6,599 bases of DNA from Chthoniobacterales bacterium (GTDB lineage Bacteria > Verrucomicrobiota > Verrucomicrobiia > Chthoniobacterales > UBA10450). The notes under the pieces were generated by a model that saw only the letters and a program-made list of their open reading frames with translations, searched no databases and had not been told where the DNA came from. The stretch is taken from contig JACDBM010000184.1 of NCBI GenBank assembly GCA_013694945.1, positions 1-6,599 of the forward strand. Direction: 5' to 3'. How positions within the stretch are numbered: position 1 is the stretch's first letter; each line of letters begins with the position of its first letter. Of this stretch, positions 1 to 5,943 are shown piece after piece. Position numbers and translations under genes: made by a program.

Positions 1-825
1 TAGCCTCGCGCCGGCGCTCCCCGGAACATCAGGGCCGAAGACGAGCTGACGTAATTTAAGCTTTTGCGCGACATAAAATGGAACACCGCGGCCGATCTCG
101 AGATCAGCTTCGCTGGAGAAGACGAGCAGCTTGCTCTCTGGGGTCGCGCCTCGGAAATGCCGAACAATGACTTCTGCCGCAAACTGCTCGCGCAGCATCT
201 CTGCGCGGTAGGAACCAGCCGCGCTTCCGTCGCTCGGCTCACGTCGCGCCGAGAGACGCTCGGCATATGCTTGCAGGCCGCCGGGCGGCGACCTGAATCC
301 GCGCGGGAAGATTTGCTCTTCCTCGGGCGTGAGCCGCTCTGTGGTGGAGAGCTTCGCAAGCAGCGCGGCAGGAGAACGCAGCGCCAGATGACGGACACCA
401 GCCAATCGCCCTTGGCGCAGGACGGAACGGCAATACTCCCGCGCGCGGCCGCTCCCGATCAGCTCCAGGCGGCGAACCGCAGCTTCTCTCGCGTCCGCTG
501 GTTTGGCATCAAGCTCGTCGAGCGCCTGTTGCTGCGTGGCATCAATCAAATCCCACCCGATCGCAAACGGTTTCCCGCATTTTCGGAAAGCCTCAAGGAG
601 GAGCGCGGCTGGCTCCGATTGTCCGGCCGAGGCGGCGCGATCTTCCGGGAAATAGACAATCTCGGCGTTCTCCACGGCCGCGGCGAAATCGGATGTCGAC
701 GCGCCTCGGCCGCGTTGTTCGATGGAGGCGTGTTTTGGGAGCGGCGGTTTGCCGGAAAACGAGGCGCAACTCGCCAGAACCGACACGCAACCGAGCGCTA
801 GAAAAAAACCTGGAGAACGCCTCAT
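1..825 (-). CDS. ChaN-like (DUF399-type) lipoprotein, 3' end beyond the window
   Basis: This frame is open for 275 codons from the ATG at 825-823 to base 1, with no stop, so the gene is partial. The N-terminus is a lipoprotein signal: MRR, a hydrophobic stretch, then the lipobox LASC with the lipidated Cys at residue 20. It should therefore be an envelope lipoprotein. Residues about 46-63 (DFAAAVENAEIVYFPEDR), about 85-106 (GKPFAIGWDLIDATQQQALDEL) and about 235-261 (a segment ending in GRGVPFYVAQKL) match in order the layout of the ChaN/Tiki haem-binding family, as I remember it. The usual GE.H and GxGH signature positions are changed (PED and SEA), so haem binding or peptidase-like chemistry may be lost. 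The start overlaps the glycosyltransferase stop by 4 bp (ATGA), implying coupled translation; GGGAG lies about 13 nt upstream. The lipoprotein call is firm; the family call is moderate. Confidence 0.72.
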   Translation of the reverse strand, partial: MRRSPGFFLALGCVSVLASCASFSGKPPLPKHASIEQRGRGASTSDFAAAVENAEIVYFPEDRAASAGQSEPAALLLEAFRKCGKPFAIGWDLIDATQQQALDELDAKPADAREAAVRRLELIGSGRAREYCRSVLRQGRLAGVRHLALRSPAALLAKLSTTERLTPEEEQIFPRGFRSPPGGLQAYAERLSARREPSDGSAAGSYRAEMLREQFAAEVIVRHFRGATPESKLLVFSSEADLEIGRGVPFYVAQKLKLRQLVFGPDVPGSAGARL

Positions 826-1694
826 GCGCTGGTTTGCGCTCCCGCCGTCAGCTCGTCCGCACTCGCGGCAGAATAGAACCGGTGACAGTAACGCCGCCGC
901 GCGCGCCATCCCGCCGCCATAATCCGGCACCCGATGGAAAAGGTACGGCACCAGGTCACTCCGGAAACCTTCTGCTCACCCGCCAGCCGCGGGTGCTCCG
1001 CTGCGGAAATTTGGCAGATGTTTTCACCGAAGATGGCTGCGCCCACCTGCGCTTCGATGGTCCATCCGAACGTCATCTCCTGGAGCGCCAGCGCCTCGAA
1101 AAGCTGGCGATCGATCAGGCGTAGCGGCGCGAGATCGGTGAACCAGCGTTTCGTCAGCAGAGTGCACCAAAGGCCGAGAGTGAGATTCGCCAGGACGTGC
1201 GATAACGTCATCACCCGCCAATTGCTCCGGCGGGCAGTCCGCGCGCCGAGCACCATGGTGTAGCCTTGCTCGTAGGCACGCGTAAGCGGCGGCACGTCTC
1301 GTGGATCGCTCGCGCCATCGCCGGCGAAAAAGATGTAAGCACTGACCGCCGACAGGGACTTCGTCAGCACGTCGATCGCCTCGCGGCAACCGTGCCCGTA
1401 CCCGCGCAAATGAGTCTCCGTTACCAGCACTGGATACTGCCGCGCGATCTCCGCGGTGCGATCGGATGAATCGTTCACACCTACCGCGACGACATACCTG
1501 GCCGGATCAATCACCTTCAGCAGCCCTTCGAGAACCTGGCCGATGCAAGCCTCCTCATTACAGGCTGGGATAACGATCCCAATGGGCAGCGGACACGCGG
1601 TTTCATCAGCGGGGCAAGTCGCAGGACGACTGCCGCTCGAAATTGAGAATGAATCGTTCACGCGTGAGTACGAGGGGATGGAATCCGTTTTCAT
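822..1694 (-). CDS. Glycosyltransferase family 2 (DPM1/DPG synthase-like)
   Basis: This 290-aa protein has a GT-A glycosyltransferase fold. Residues 38-48 (IGIVIPACNEE) are the nucleotide-sugar entry strand, 72-80 carry VNDSSDRT, and 125-131 (GDGASDP) occupy the DxD metal-binding region. TDLAPLR (186-192), FGWTIEAQVGAA (209-220) and QKVSG (241-245) match the acceptor-side motifs of dolichyl/undecaprenyl-phosphate sugar transferases and related GT2 enzymes. I see no clear transmembrane segment, so it is probably cytoplasmic or peripheral. The first ~35 residues are Ser/Pro-rich and lie before the domain, so a later start cannot be excluded, but the ATG overlaps the upstream dehydratase stop as ATGA, which favours it. 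It also overlaps the downstream lipoprotein start by 4 bp. Donor sugar and acceptor cannot be read from the sequence. Confidence 0.9.
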   Translation of the reverse strand: MKTDSIPSYSRVNDSFSISSGSRPATCPADETACPLPIGIVIPACNEEACIGQVLEGLLKVIDPARYVVAVGVNDSSDRTAEIARQYPVLVTETHLRGYGHGCREAIDVLTKSLSAVSAYIFFAGDGASDPRDVPPLTRAYEQGYTMVLGARTARRSNWRVMTLSHVLANLTLGLWCTLLTKRWFTDLAPLRLIDRQLFEALALQEMTFGWTIEAQVGAAIFGENICQISAAEHPRLAGEQKVSGVTWCRTFSIGCRIMAAGWRARRRYCHRFYSAASADELTAGAQTSA

Positions 1695-2224
1695 TCCCGT
1701 GCGGTGCGGGTCGCATTCCGTCCTGCCACTGCCAACACGAGTTGCCCCTCCGCAACGGTGACGTTGTCTACCGTGGCCGTGACGCCAAACTGGAGCAAAT
1801 TATCCACCTGCGCCAATTTGTCGGCCCGGAGATGGATGGTTTCACCTGGGCGGGCCGCGCGGTGGAATTTCATCCCGCGAATGGCGGAAAGCAGGAAGAG
1901 CGGCTGCTCCTTCTCCGGATAAATCGAGGCCGCGGCGATCCCGGCCGTTTGTGCGAGGGCTTCCGTCAGGATCACGCCCGGCACGAGGGGATGACCGGGG
2001 AAATGGCCGGCAAAAATCGGGTCTTCTGGGTCGAAGAAGGTCATGCATTCCGCTGCAACGCCGGGGTCCGTGGCGAGGAGCTTGCGAACAAAGACAAAAG
2101 GCGGCCGATGCGGCAGGCCGAAATGCGCAGCGGGTGGAGCGTCGAGAGATGGAGATTGGGAGCTCAGATGCGGGACGTGTTTGCTGCTAGGGCAAATTTT
2201 CGCCTCGCAACTGGAGACTCTCAA
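1691..2224 (-). CDS. FabZ-like 3-hydroxyacyl-ACP dehydratase (hotdog fold)
   Basis: The protein carries the FabZ signature: GLPHRPPFVFV, then PIFAGHFPGHPLVPGV with the catalytic His of GHFPG, then ILTEALAQTAGI with the catalytic Glu. In the family these residues dehydrate 3-hydroxyacyl-ACP to trans-2-enoyl-ACP. With the start used here the protein has 177 aa, with His about 74 and Glu about 88. The start is uncertain. The only upstream in-frame ATG (2269) would overlap the lipoprotein gene by 83 bp. I chose the TTG at 2224-2222 because GGTGAGG sits 6 nt upstream of it; a GTG at 2236-2234 is the alternative. It overlaps the glycosyltransferase start by ATGA at its 3' end. It may be a specialised dehydratase of an envelope lipid or polyene pathway rather than the housekeeping fabZ. 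Confidence 0.87.
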   Translation of the reverse strand: MRVSSCEAKICPSSKHVPHLSSQSPSLDAPPAAHFGLPHRPPFVFVRKLLATDPGVAAECMTFFDPEDPIFAGHFPGHPLVPGVILTEALAQTAGIAAASIYPEKEQPLFLLSAIRGMKFHRAARPGETIHLRADKLAQVDNLLQFGVTATVDNVTVAEGQLVLAVAGRNATRTARE

Positions 2225-2702
2225 CTTTTGCCTCACCGCCGACGAAGTAGACGAACTTCCAGCTGCCATTCACGCGGCGCACACCGGCGCGATACCCTTC
2301 GTATTCGACCGCGGGATCCGCAAATTGAGGTGGCGCCACCATGAAGTCATCTTTCTTCACAAACTTCTCATTCACGATTCCCTCCAGCTCCGGCCAGAGA
2401 CCGTGCTCCTCCCAAAATTGAAAGACACCGTCGCCTTTCCGGTCCGTCTCCGGCGTCCCGCCCATGACATAAGCAAAGTCCTGGGTCATCATCTCGGCGA
2501 GCGCGTGGGCGTCGCGCGCTCGCACCACTTTGCGCAGCCGGCCGACGAAGGCCGCGAAATCCTGGTCGGGATTCTCTTCTCCCGGCGTGGCCTGCTCCTT
2601 CGTCTTCGTCTGCGCGGGGGACGTTTTGGATTTCTTGCGGAACGATCCGCACCCCGAACTCGCCAGGGCGAGCAGAAGGAGAAAGCAGGCGACTCGTTTC
2701 AT
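2187..2702 (-). CDS. Small lipoprotein, possibly with a SnoaL/NTF2-like domain
   Basis: The 171-aa product starts MKR, has a Leu/Ala-rich core and ends its signal at SSGC, with Cys 18 as the probable lipidated residue. A Lys/Thr/Gln-rich linker (about 20-45) follows, then a globular domain. DFAAFVGRLRKVVRARDAHA reads like the first helix of a SnoaL/NTF2-like fold, FAYVMG follows a helix, and the end (GVRRVNGSWKFVYFVGG) looks like closing beta strands. That fold reading is only a guess from pattern; no catalytic residues are recognised. It lies 33 bp downstream of the PHP gene and its 3' end overlaps the dehydratase N-terminal region. An 8-bp inverted repeat sits immediately before its start codon, which has no Shine-Dalgarno at normal spacing. 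Confidence 0.82.
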   Translation of the reverse strand: MKRVACFLLLLALASSGCGSFRKKSKTSPAQTKTKEQATPGEENPDQDFAAFVGRLRKVVRARDAHALAEMMTQDFAYVMGGTPETDRKGDGVFQFWEEHGLWPELEGIVNEKFVKKDDFMVAPPQFADPAVEYEGYRAGVRRVNGSWKFVYFVGGEAKVESLQLRGENLP

Positions 2703-2703
2703 C

Positions 2704-2727
2704 AGGGAACCTTGTCGCAGGTTCCCT
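2704..2727 (-). promoter_or_regulatory. Perfect 8-bp stem-loop between the PHP and lipoprotein genes
   Basis: AGGGAACC (2704-2711) and GGTTCCCT (2720-2727) are perfect inverted repeats around an 8-nt loop. On the coding (minus) strand the stem ends one base before the lipoprotein ATG, and a GGG run lies at its 5' foot. It has no U-tract, so it is a poor intrinsic terminator. It could control translation by hiding or repositioning the ribosome site, protect the mRNA end, or be a copy of a dispersed palindromic repeat. Confidence 0.55.
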
Positions 2728-2735
2728 CCCGTCCT

Positions 2736-3542
2736 TCAAGACTCTGCTCGCGTCGGCCTCGCCGGCCCGTGCGCGCAGCCGGCATGGGCATGGCCACGCT
2801 GCCGCTTGCGCATCGGATGCTCGATGAACATGAAATGCAGAATGCCCCACAAATCTTTCCAGCTGCAAGGGGGGCTCGTTAGGCGTCCCTCGCCTTCGCG
2901 GAGCGCCGCGAAAACGTTCTCCGCAGTCAACTCCACGGGCCGGGGAATGCTCGTGTAGTGCGAGCCAAAGGCACTCAGTTGGTGGGCATCGGAAGTGGCG
3001 AGCAGTGGTCTGGCGAACTTCGCCGCCAGCATGCGAGCCGGGCGGTTCCGATCGAACCAGCCCTTATGAAAATGGCAGACCTCGATCGCGTCGAAGCAAT
3101 CGATGTTCTCGACCAGCCGCTTCCCGCCAATCGAGCCGCCCATCAGATAGAAGGGGTGCGGCGCAAACGTGAAAATTGATTCACCGCGCGCTGCGCGCAG
3201 CCGGCGGACATCGTCAAAGCTCCGCAACGCCTCCACTTCTCGTGCGCACACGTTCAAGAGAACGATGTCCGCACCATTGATCCGCATTTCCGCCGCGGAA
3301 ATCAGCAGAATGCCCATGCGCGCGGCATCCTCAAATACATCGGTTCGCTGGAAAACCGAATCGTGCAGAGTAATCGCGAGCACACCGAAGCCGAGCGCTT
3401 GCGCTCGTTCCAACAACTGATGCGCGCAGTAATCGAGCGCGTCCAACCGATCGTCCAGAGTGTGAATATGGAGGTCGAGCTTTACCCAGCTGCGGGCGCC
3501 GTTCCGCTGCTCGTCCCGGCCCAAGGTGGATGACGCTTTCAT
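2736..3542 (-). CDS. PHP-domain metal-dependent phosphoesterase-like protein
   Basis: The 268-aa protein carries the ordered metal-binding motifs of the PHP family: LDLHIHT (His 25, His 27), AITLHD (His 60, Asp 61), AAEMRI (Glu 85), APHPF (His 129), CHFHKG (His 157/159) and ATSDAHQ (Asp 185, His 187). The usual TDHD is TLHD here, but the remaining ligands are present, so it should still be a metallohydrolase. PHP proteins hydrolyse phosphoesters such as histidinol phosphate or nucleotide derivatives; the substrate is unknown. I chose the ATG at 3542 because the open frame upstream (to 3839) runs through the tRNA gene and has no coding character. Only weak GAAG-type ribosome sites precede it. 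The C-terminal ~50 residues are His/Arg-rich and not part of the core domain. It may head the minus-strand gene block. Confidence 0.88.
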   Translation of the reverse strand: MKASSTLGRDEQRNGARSWVKLDLHIHTLDDRLDALDYCAHQLLERAQALGFGVLAITLHDSVFQRTDVFEDAARMGILLISAAEMRINGADIVLLNVCAREVEALRSFDDVRRLRAARGESIFTFAPHPFYLMGGSIGGKRLVENIDCFDAIEVCHFHKGWFDRNRPARMLAAKFARPLLATSDAHQLSAFGSHYTSIPRPVELTAENVFAALREGEGRLTSPPCSWKDLWGILHFMFIEHPMRKRQRGHAHAGCAHGPARPTRAES

Positions 3543-3630
3543 GGTTGAAGGCTTCTGATAGCAATCGCTGCGCCTCCGCCTTCTGGCCAGAAGGAATCGG
3601 AGGACGAGGGGACGATGGCGGACAAACAAC

Positions 3631-3659
3631 TTGCGCCCGCGAGGTCGTGCGGGGAAATT
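3631..3659 (+). promoter_or_regulatory. Possible promoter for the tRNA-Leu gene
   Basis: TTGCGC (3631-3636) and GAAATT (3654-3659) are separated by 17 bp and lie about 19 bp before the mature tRNA 5' end. The spacing is right for a sigma70-type promoter but the -10 box is a poor match, so this is tentative. Confidence 0.25.
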
Positions 3660-3677
3660 CCGTCCGCTCAGGCACCT

Positions 3678-3758
3678 GCTCGGGTGGTGAAATGGCAGAC
3701 ACGTACGTTTGAGGGGCGTATGCCGCAAGGCATGGGGGTTCAAGTCCCCCCCCGAGCA
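3678..3758 (+). tRNA. tRNA-Leu (anticodon GAG)
   Basis: A complete class II cloverleaf can be folded by eye. The acceptor stem GCTCGGG/CCCGAGC pairs perfectly. The D arm contains GGTGAAATGGCAGAC. The anticodon stem TACGT/GCGTA (one G-T pair) encloses loop TTGAGGG with anticodon GAG. The long variable arm GCC-GCAA-GGC is typical of Leu tRNAs, and the T arm is GGGGG-TTCAAGT-CCCCC. The discriminator base is A at 3758. The gene continues CTG rather than CCA, so CCA must be added post-transcriptionally. It reads CUC and CUU codons. Open frames across this stretch on both strands are spurious. Confidence 0.96.
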
Positions 3759-3992
3759 CTGTGGGATCGGCGCTTCCAAGAGGAATACACTTCCGGTCGG
3801 CACTTCCGCGACGAACGCGACCCGCATCCGCATCCGCATCCGCGTTCGCGCCTAGTCTTCGCTTCCATCGTCCCTGTGACGCTCGCGAAGTGGCTTGAGC
3901 AACCCGACACACTCCGCCGGCGCCTCGCTCAAATGCAGTTCGCGTTTCCCTACAATGGTGATGGCGTCCGCGTCTGCCGTGTCGAAGCAATA
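3759..3992. other. Gene-free spacer after the tRNA
   Basis: I see no gene with a credible start here. It contains a small hexamer repeat (3823-3846). On the minus strand a 49-codon frame, 3998-3852, is open without any ATG; its middle reads DADAITIVGKRELHLSEAP and looks protein-like, so it may be the tail of a decayed gene. No U-rich terminator follows the tRNA. Confidence 0.4.
3823..3846. repeat. CGCATC hexamer microsatellite
   Basis: Three exact tandem copies of CGCATC (3823-3840) are followed by a degenerate fourth (CGCGTT). It lies in non-coding DNA and may be length-variable between strains. Confidence 0.8.
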
Positions 3993-4032
3993 ATGACTTC
4001 ACCTCTTAATCCTTCTTTTTGCCTTCTGACCT
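3993..4032. repeat. Pyrimidine-rich repeat, copy 1
   Basis: The unit starts ATGACTTCACCTC and continues as a TTAATCCTTC-type pyrimidine tract to about 4032. It matches two copies at 4087 and 4125 in its first 13 bases, with one difference. The plus strand is almost entirely C and T, unlike the surrounding GC-rich DNA. Confidence 0.7.
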
Positions 4033-4086
4033 CCCGCGCCCGCGCGTTCCCCTATTGCCTCATTAAACACGCCGCTCAAAGCAGTC

Positions 4087-4124
4087 ATGACTTCACTTCA
4101 TAATTCTTCCTTCTGCCTTTCCCT
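4087..4124. repeat. Pyrimidine-rich repeat, copy 2
   Basis: The unit begins ATGACTTCACTTCATAATTC and ends CCTTTCCCT. It is directly tandem with copy 3 at a period of 38 bp. Confidence 0.72.
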
Positions 4125-4166
4125 ATGACTTCACTTCTTACTTCTTCCGTTATACTTCTACCTTTT
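4125..4166. repeat. Pyrimidine-rich repeat, copy 3
   Basis: The unit begins ATGACTTCACTTCTTACTTC and decays into a CTTCTACCTTTT tract. With copy 2 it forms an adjacent direct repeat. Confidence 0.72.
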
Positions 4167-4392
4167 GTGCGGCGCCTTTACGCCATGCTTCGCTCTTTGT
4201 TCTTTTGGTGGAACAAACGATGCCACAGGGCCAAATCACACGAGGAGACAGGCCGCGCGTTATGCGAGTTCATCGACGCGTGGGGAACGTGCCCTCTTCC
4301 AAATTCTCACGAGCCTGATCGGCAATGGCAAAGTGCGCGAGTTGTTCACACTGCCAGGCGCCAAGGTTTCTTAGAATTGCACGAGGAGACGG
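4167..4392 (+). other. Unassigned stretch, possible gene relic
   Basis: No intact gene is recognised. An ATG at 4220 preceded by GGTGGA opens a short frame reading MPQGQITRGDRPRVM that ends within 35 codons. In another frame, ending at the TAG at 4374, the tail ALFQILTSLIGNGKVRELF looks protein-like. These could be frameshifted pieces of one dead gene, but I cannot name a family. An 11-bp direct repeat, CACGAGGAGAC, occurs at 4239-4249 and 4380-4390; the second copy supplies the ribosome-binding-like sequence before the dprA-like relic. Confidence 0.3.
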
Positions 4393-4879
4393 ATGATCCT
4401 GCGCAATCCGTCAATGCTCGACCGAAGCAGCCGCAAATTGTCGTTCCATGGCAACAATCGACTGCTCGATAAACCATTAAACGCGCTCCTCTGCTCGCGC
4501 GCTTGTCCCGGCGCAAAGATCATCGAAGCGATGGACCTCGCTCAACGGTGGCGCGGCGAAATCCGCGCCGTCATCAGCGGTTTCCAAACTGCTGTCGAGA
4601 AAGAAGGCCTGCGCATTTTCCGCGCGGCCCGCAGCCCATCGTCATTTGCCCCGCCCGCGGACTTGATCCATTCCAGCTACCGGCCGAGTGGCAGTCAAAG
4701 TTCAAGCGGGGAGAGTTATTATCATAAGGCCATTCGATTCCGCGATCCGCCGTCCAACGAAAGAAACCGCCGCAATCCGCAACCGCCTGGTCATCGACCT
4801 CGCCACCCGTCACACGATCATTCACGCCACGCCCGGTGGCGTGCTCGACCGCTTAATGGGCACACAAACTCCAGCTTGA
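4393..4879 (+). pseudogene. DprA/Smf-like Rossmann-fold protein, two frameshifts
   Basis: Three frames concatenate into one DprA-like (short, single-domain) protein. Frame 1 gives FHGNNRLLDKPLNALLCSRA, CPGAKIIEAMDLAQRW and AVISGFQTAVEKEGLRIF. Near 4620 the match moves to frame 3, with QPIVICPARGLDPFQLPAEW. Near 4718-4725 it moves to frame 2, with VIIIRPFDS, AAIRNRLVIDLATRHTIIHA and TPGGVLDRL, ending at the TGA at 4877-4879. Both changes have the same direction, as if a single base was lost each time. The ATG at 4393 follows GAGGAG closely and is a plausible original start. DprA proteins bind single-stranded DNA and load RecA; the short relatives are, as I recall, often found beside restriction-modification genes, which fits the hsdM remnant that follows. 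Not functional as read unless these are sequencing errors. Confidence 0.8.
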
Positions 4880-5231
4880 GACATCGTGCTGGAAAATCGC
4901 CGTTCGGAAAGATTAGCAGCGTCACCATCGTCAACGAAGCGGGCGAGACTTCGAAAGAGTCGCTCATCATCAATCGCGACGATTTCTGGGCGAGCACGAG
5001 CAAGTGCGAGCCGCACTGGCATACAGCTCACTTTCCTCCAGCACATCTTCACCATCTCAAGCAGCACGGACGCGGCGCGGTCGTGTTTCCGGATAACGTT
5101 GACTCCTCGCGCCCGCTCGTTGGACTCTGCCCAGCGCTCCGCGCTGTCCATGTCGCACCGCTTCCCAGCGGCTCGATTGTCCTCTTCGAAGGCGGCGCCG
5201 GTGAATGCCTGCGCGGAAGAGCAATTCTAAA
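4880..5231 (+). pseudogene. hsdM: Type I restriction-modification methylase HsdM, internal segment
   Basis: Starting one base after the dprA-like stop, the reading DIVL..PFGK, SSVTIVNEAGETSKESLIIN, RDDFWASTSK, QLTFLQHIFTI, LKQHGRGAVVFPDNV and VLFEGGAGECLRG follows, in order, the well-known HsdM stretch from catalytic motif IV onward. HsdM transfers a methyl group to adenine and is needed for both methylation and restriction in type I systems. The N-terminal half, including the SAM-binding motif, is absent. Motif IV, normally NPPF, reads KSPF. There is a 19-bp insert (5005-5023), a missing base near 5057 and an in-frame insert of about 78 bp (5101-5178). Homology stops at about 5231, just before the toxin-antitoxin pair. 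The C-terminal part resumes at 5821. Confidence 0.85.
5101..5178. repeat. Short insert with hairpin inside hsdM (between PDNV and LFEGGAGE)
   Basis: In HsdM the sequences PDNV and LFEGGAGE are contiguous; here about 78 bp separates them. The insert contains a perfect hairpin CAGCGC-TCC-GCGCTG (5132-5146), bordered by TGGA (5121) and TCCA (5147). Its length is a multiple of three and the frame stays open. It may be a small palindromic mobile element. Confidence 0.5.
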
Positions 5232-5279
5232 TGTACGATCTTCTGGCGTTTGGCTCGTTATATCCCTAAAGTTTTCCGA

Positions 5280-5486
5280 ATGAGCGGCGTGGTCACGCAA
5301 AATCCTGAAGTGCTCGGGGGGGAACCCGTCTTTGCGGGAACGCGCGTGCCGGCGAAGAGCCTGTTCGATCATTTGGAAGCGGGTGATTCGATCGAGCAAT
5401 TCCTGGAGGGCTTCCCTAGTGTGAAGCGCGCGCAGGTCATCGCCTTGCTCGAGGAATCCAGAGCGCATGTCCTCGCAGCGGGCTAA
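5280..5486 (+). CDS. DUF433 family protein, probable antitoxin
   Basis: The 68-aa product has the compact DUF433 layout: NPEVLGGEPVFAGTRVPAKS (8-27), then DHLEAGDSIEQFLEGFPSVK (30-49), then a helix (QVIALLEESRAHVL). DUF433 proteins have a helix-turn-helix-like fold and are usually the first gene of VapBC-like toxin-antitoxin pairs. I chose the ATG at 5280 because it begins just before the conserved domain; an upstream ATG at 5205 would add 25 residues read from hsdM remnant DNA. The stop TAA overlaps the next start by one base (TAATG), so the two genes are translationally coupled. The AT-richer 60 bp upstream, with TATATC at 5259-5264, may hold a promoter. The pair sits within the split hsdM remnant. 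Confidence 0.88.
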   Translation: MSGVVTQNPEVLGGEPVFAGTRVPAKSLFDHLEAGDSIEQFLEGFPSVKRAQVIALLEESRAHVLAAG

Positions 5487-5812
5487 TGCGTGTTCTCCTG
5501 GAAGAGAATCTCGATTGGCATTTGGGACGTGATTTGCCGGAGCAGCAAGTCGAATCGGTGCCGTTATTAGGGTGGGCCGGAATTCAGAACGGCGAACTGC
5601 TCGAGAAAGCAATCGCGGCGGGATTTGAAGTGCTCGTGACGATGGATGGAAATATGGTGCATCAGCAAAATATCGCGCGCTATGCGATTGCAGTGATCGC
5701 GTTGCGCGCGAAGAGCAATCGTCTCGACGATACGCGTCCGCTCATGGAGTCGATCCGAGTGCTTCTACCACGAGTAAAGGCGGGCACGGTGACGTTTATC
5801 CCCAAGTCATAA
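5486..5812 (+). CDS. DUF5615 PIN-like protein, probable toxin
   Basis: The 108-aa protein begins MRVLLEENLDWHLGRDLP, which is the DUF5615 start (normally LLDEN, here LLEEN). LLGWAGIQNGELLEKA (27-42) follows, then FEVLVTMDGNM (47-57), where Asp 54 is the expected second acidic residue of a PIN-like nuclease site. PIN-like toxins of VapC type cut RNA; for DUF5615 this is inferred from fold and gene order. The D-to-E change keeps the acidic charge. It is preceded by the DUF433 gene with a one-base overlap and no separate strong ribosome site. Both genes are intact, unlike everything around them, consistent with selection for keeping the pair or with recent arrival. After its stop at 5812, hsdM-derived sequence resumes within about 10 bp. 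Confidence 0.87.
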   Translation: MRVLLEENLDWHLGRDLPEQQVESVPLLGWAGIQNGELLEKAIAAGFEVLVTMDGNMVHQQNIARYAIAVIALRAKSNRLDDTRPLMESIRVLLPRVKAGTVTFIPKS

Positions 5813-5866
5813 GCCGTGCCAGACTACTCCAGAACTTGGATCTACGACCTGCGAACCAACCAGCAC

Positions 5867-5931
5867 TATCCGCCTGACGGCGGCTCTGCAGAATAGCTCC
5901 GGAACACCTACAAAGTCGCTCCGCGACGGCA
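5867..5931. repeat. Short insert with two hairpins inside hsdM (after NQH)
   Basis: About 65 bp separate NQH from the VTLK codons that normally follow almost directly. It contains CCGCC-TGAC-GGCGG (5870-5883) and GTCGC-TCC-GCGAC (5915-5927). The second hairpin shares its TCC loop with the one at 5132-5146. It introduces an in-frame stop and a frameshift. Confidence 0.5.
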
Positions 5932-5943
5932 GTCACGCTCAAA

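Noticed and set aside
64..801. Plus-strand open frame of 245 codons
   Set aside because: It is the shadow of the minus-strand ChaN-like lipoprotein, which has a clear lipobox and an ATGA link to the next gene.
3543..3839. N-terminal 99-residue extension of the PHP protein
   Set aside because: The extension is read across the tRNA-Leu gene and the hexamer repeat and has no domain character; the ATG at 3542 precedes the PHP domain closely.
3331..4002. Minus-strand 223-codon frame over the tRNA
   Set aside because: It runs through the tRNA antisense and the PHP gene in another frame, and its composition is low-complexity Arg/His/Ala.
3993..4166. CRISPR array
   Set aside because: Only three imperfect pyrimidine repeats with unequal spacing (94 and 38 bp) and no conserved repeat/spacer alternation.
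4393..5283. A single 296-residue protein on the plus strand
   Set aside because: Its first third matches a DprA-like protein and its last third HsdM, with the true dprA-like continuation in other frames. It is an accidental open frame through two pseudogenes.
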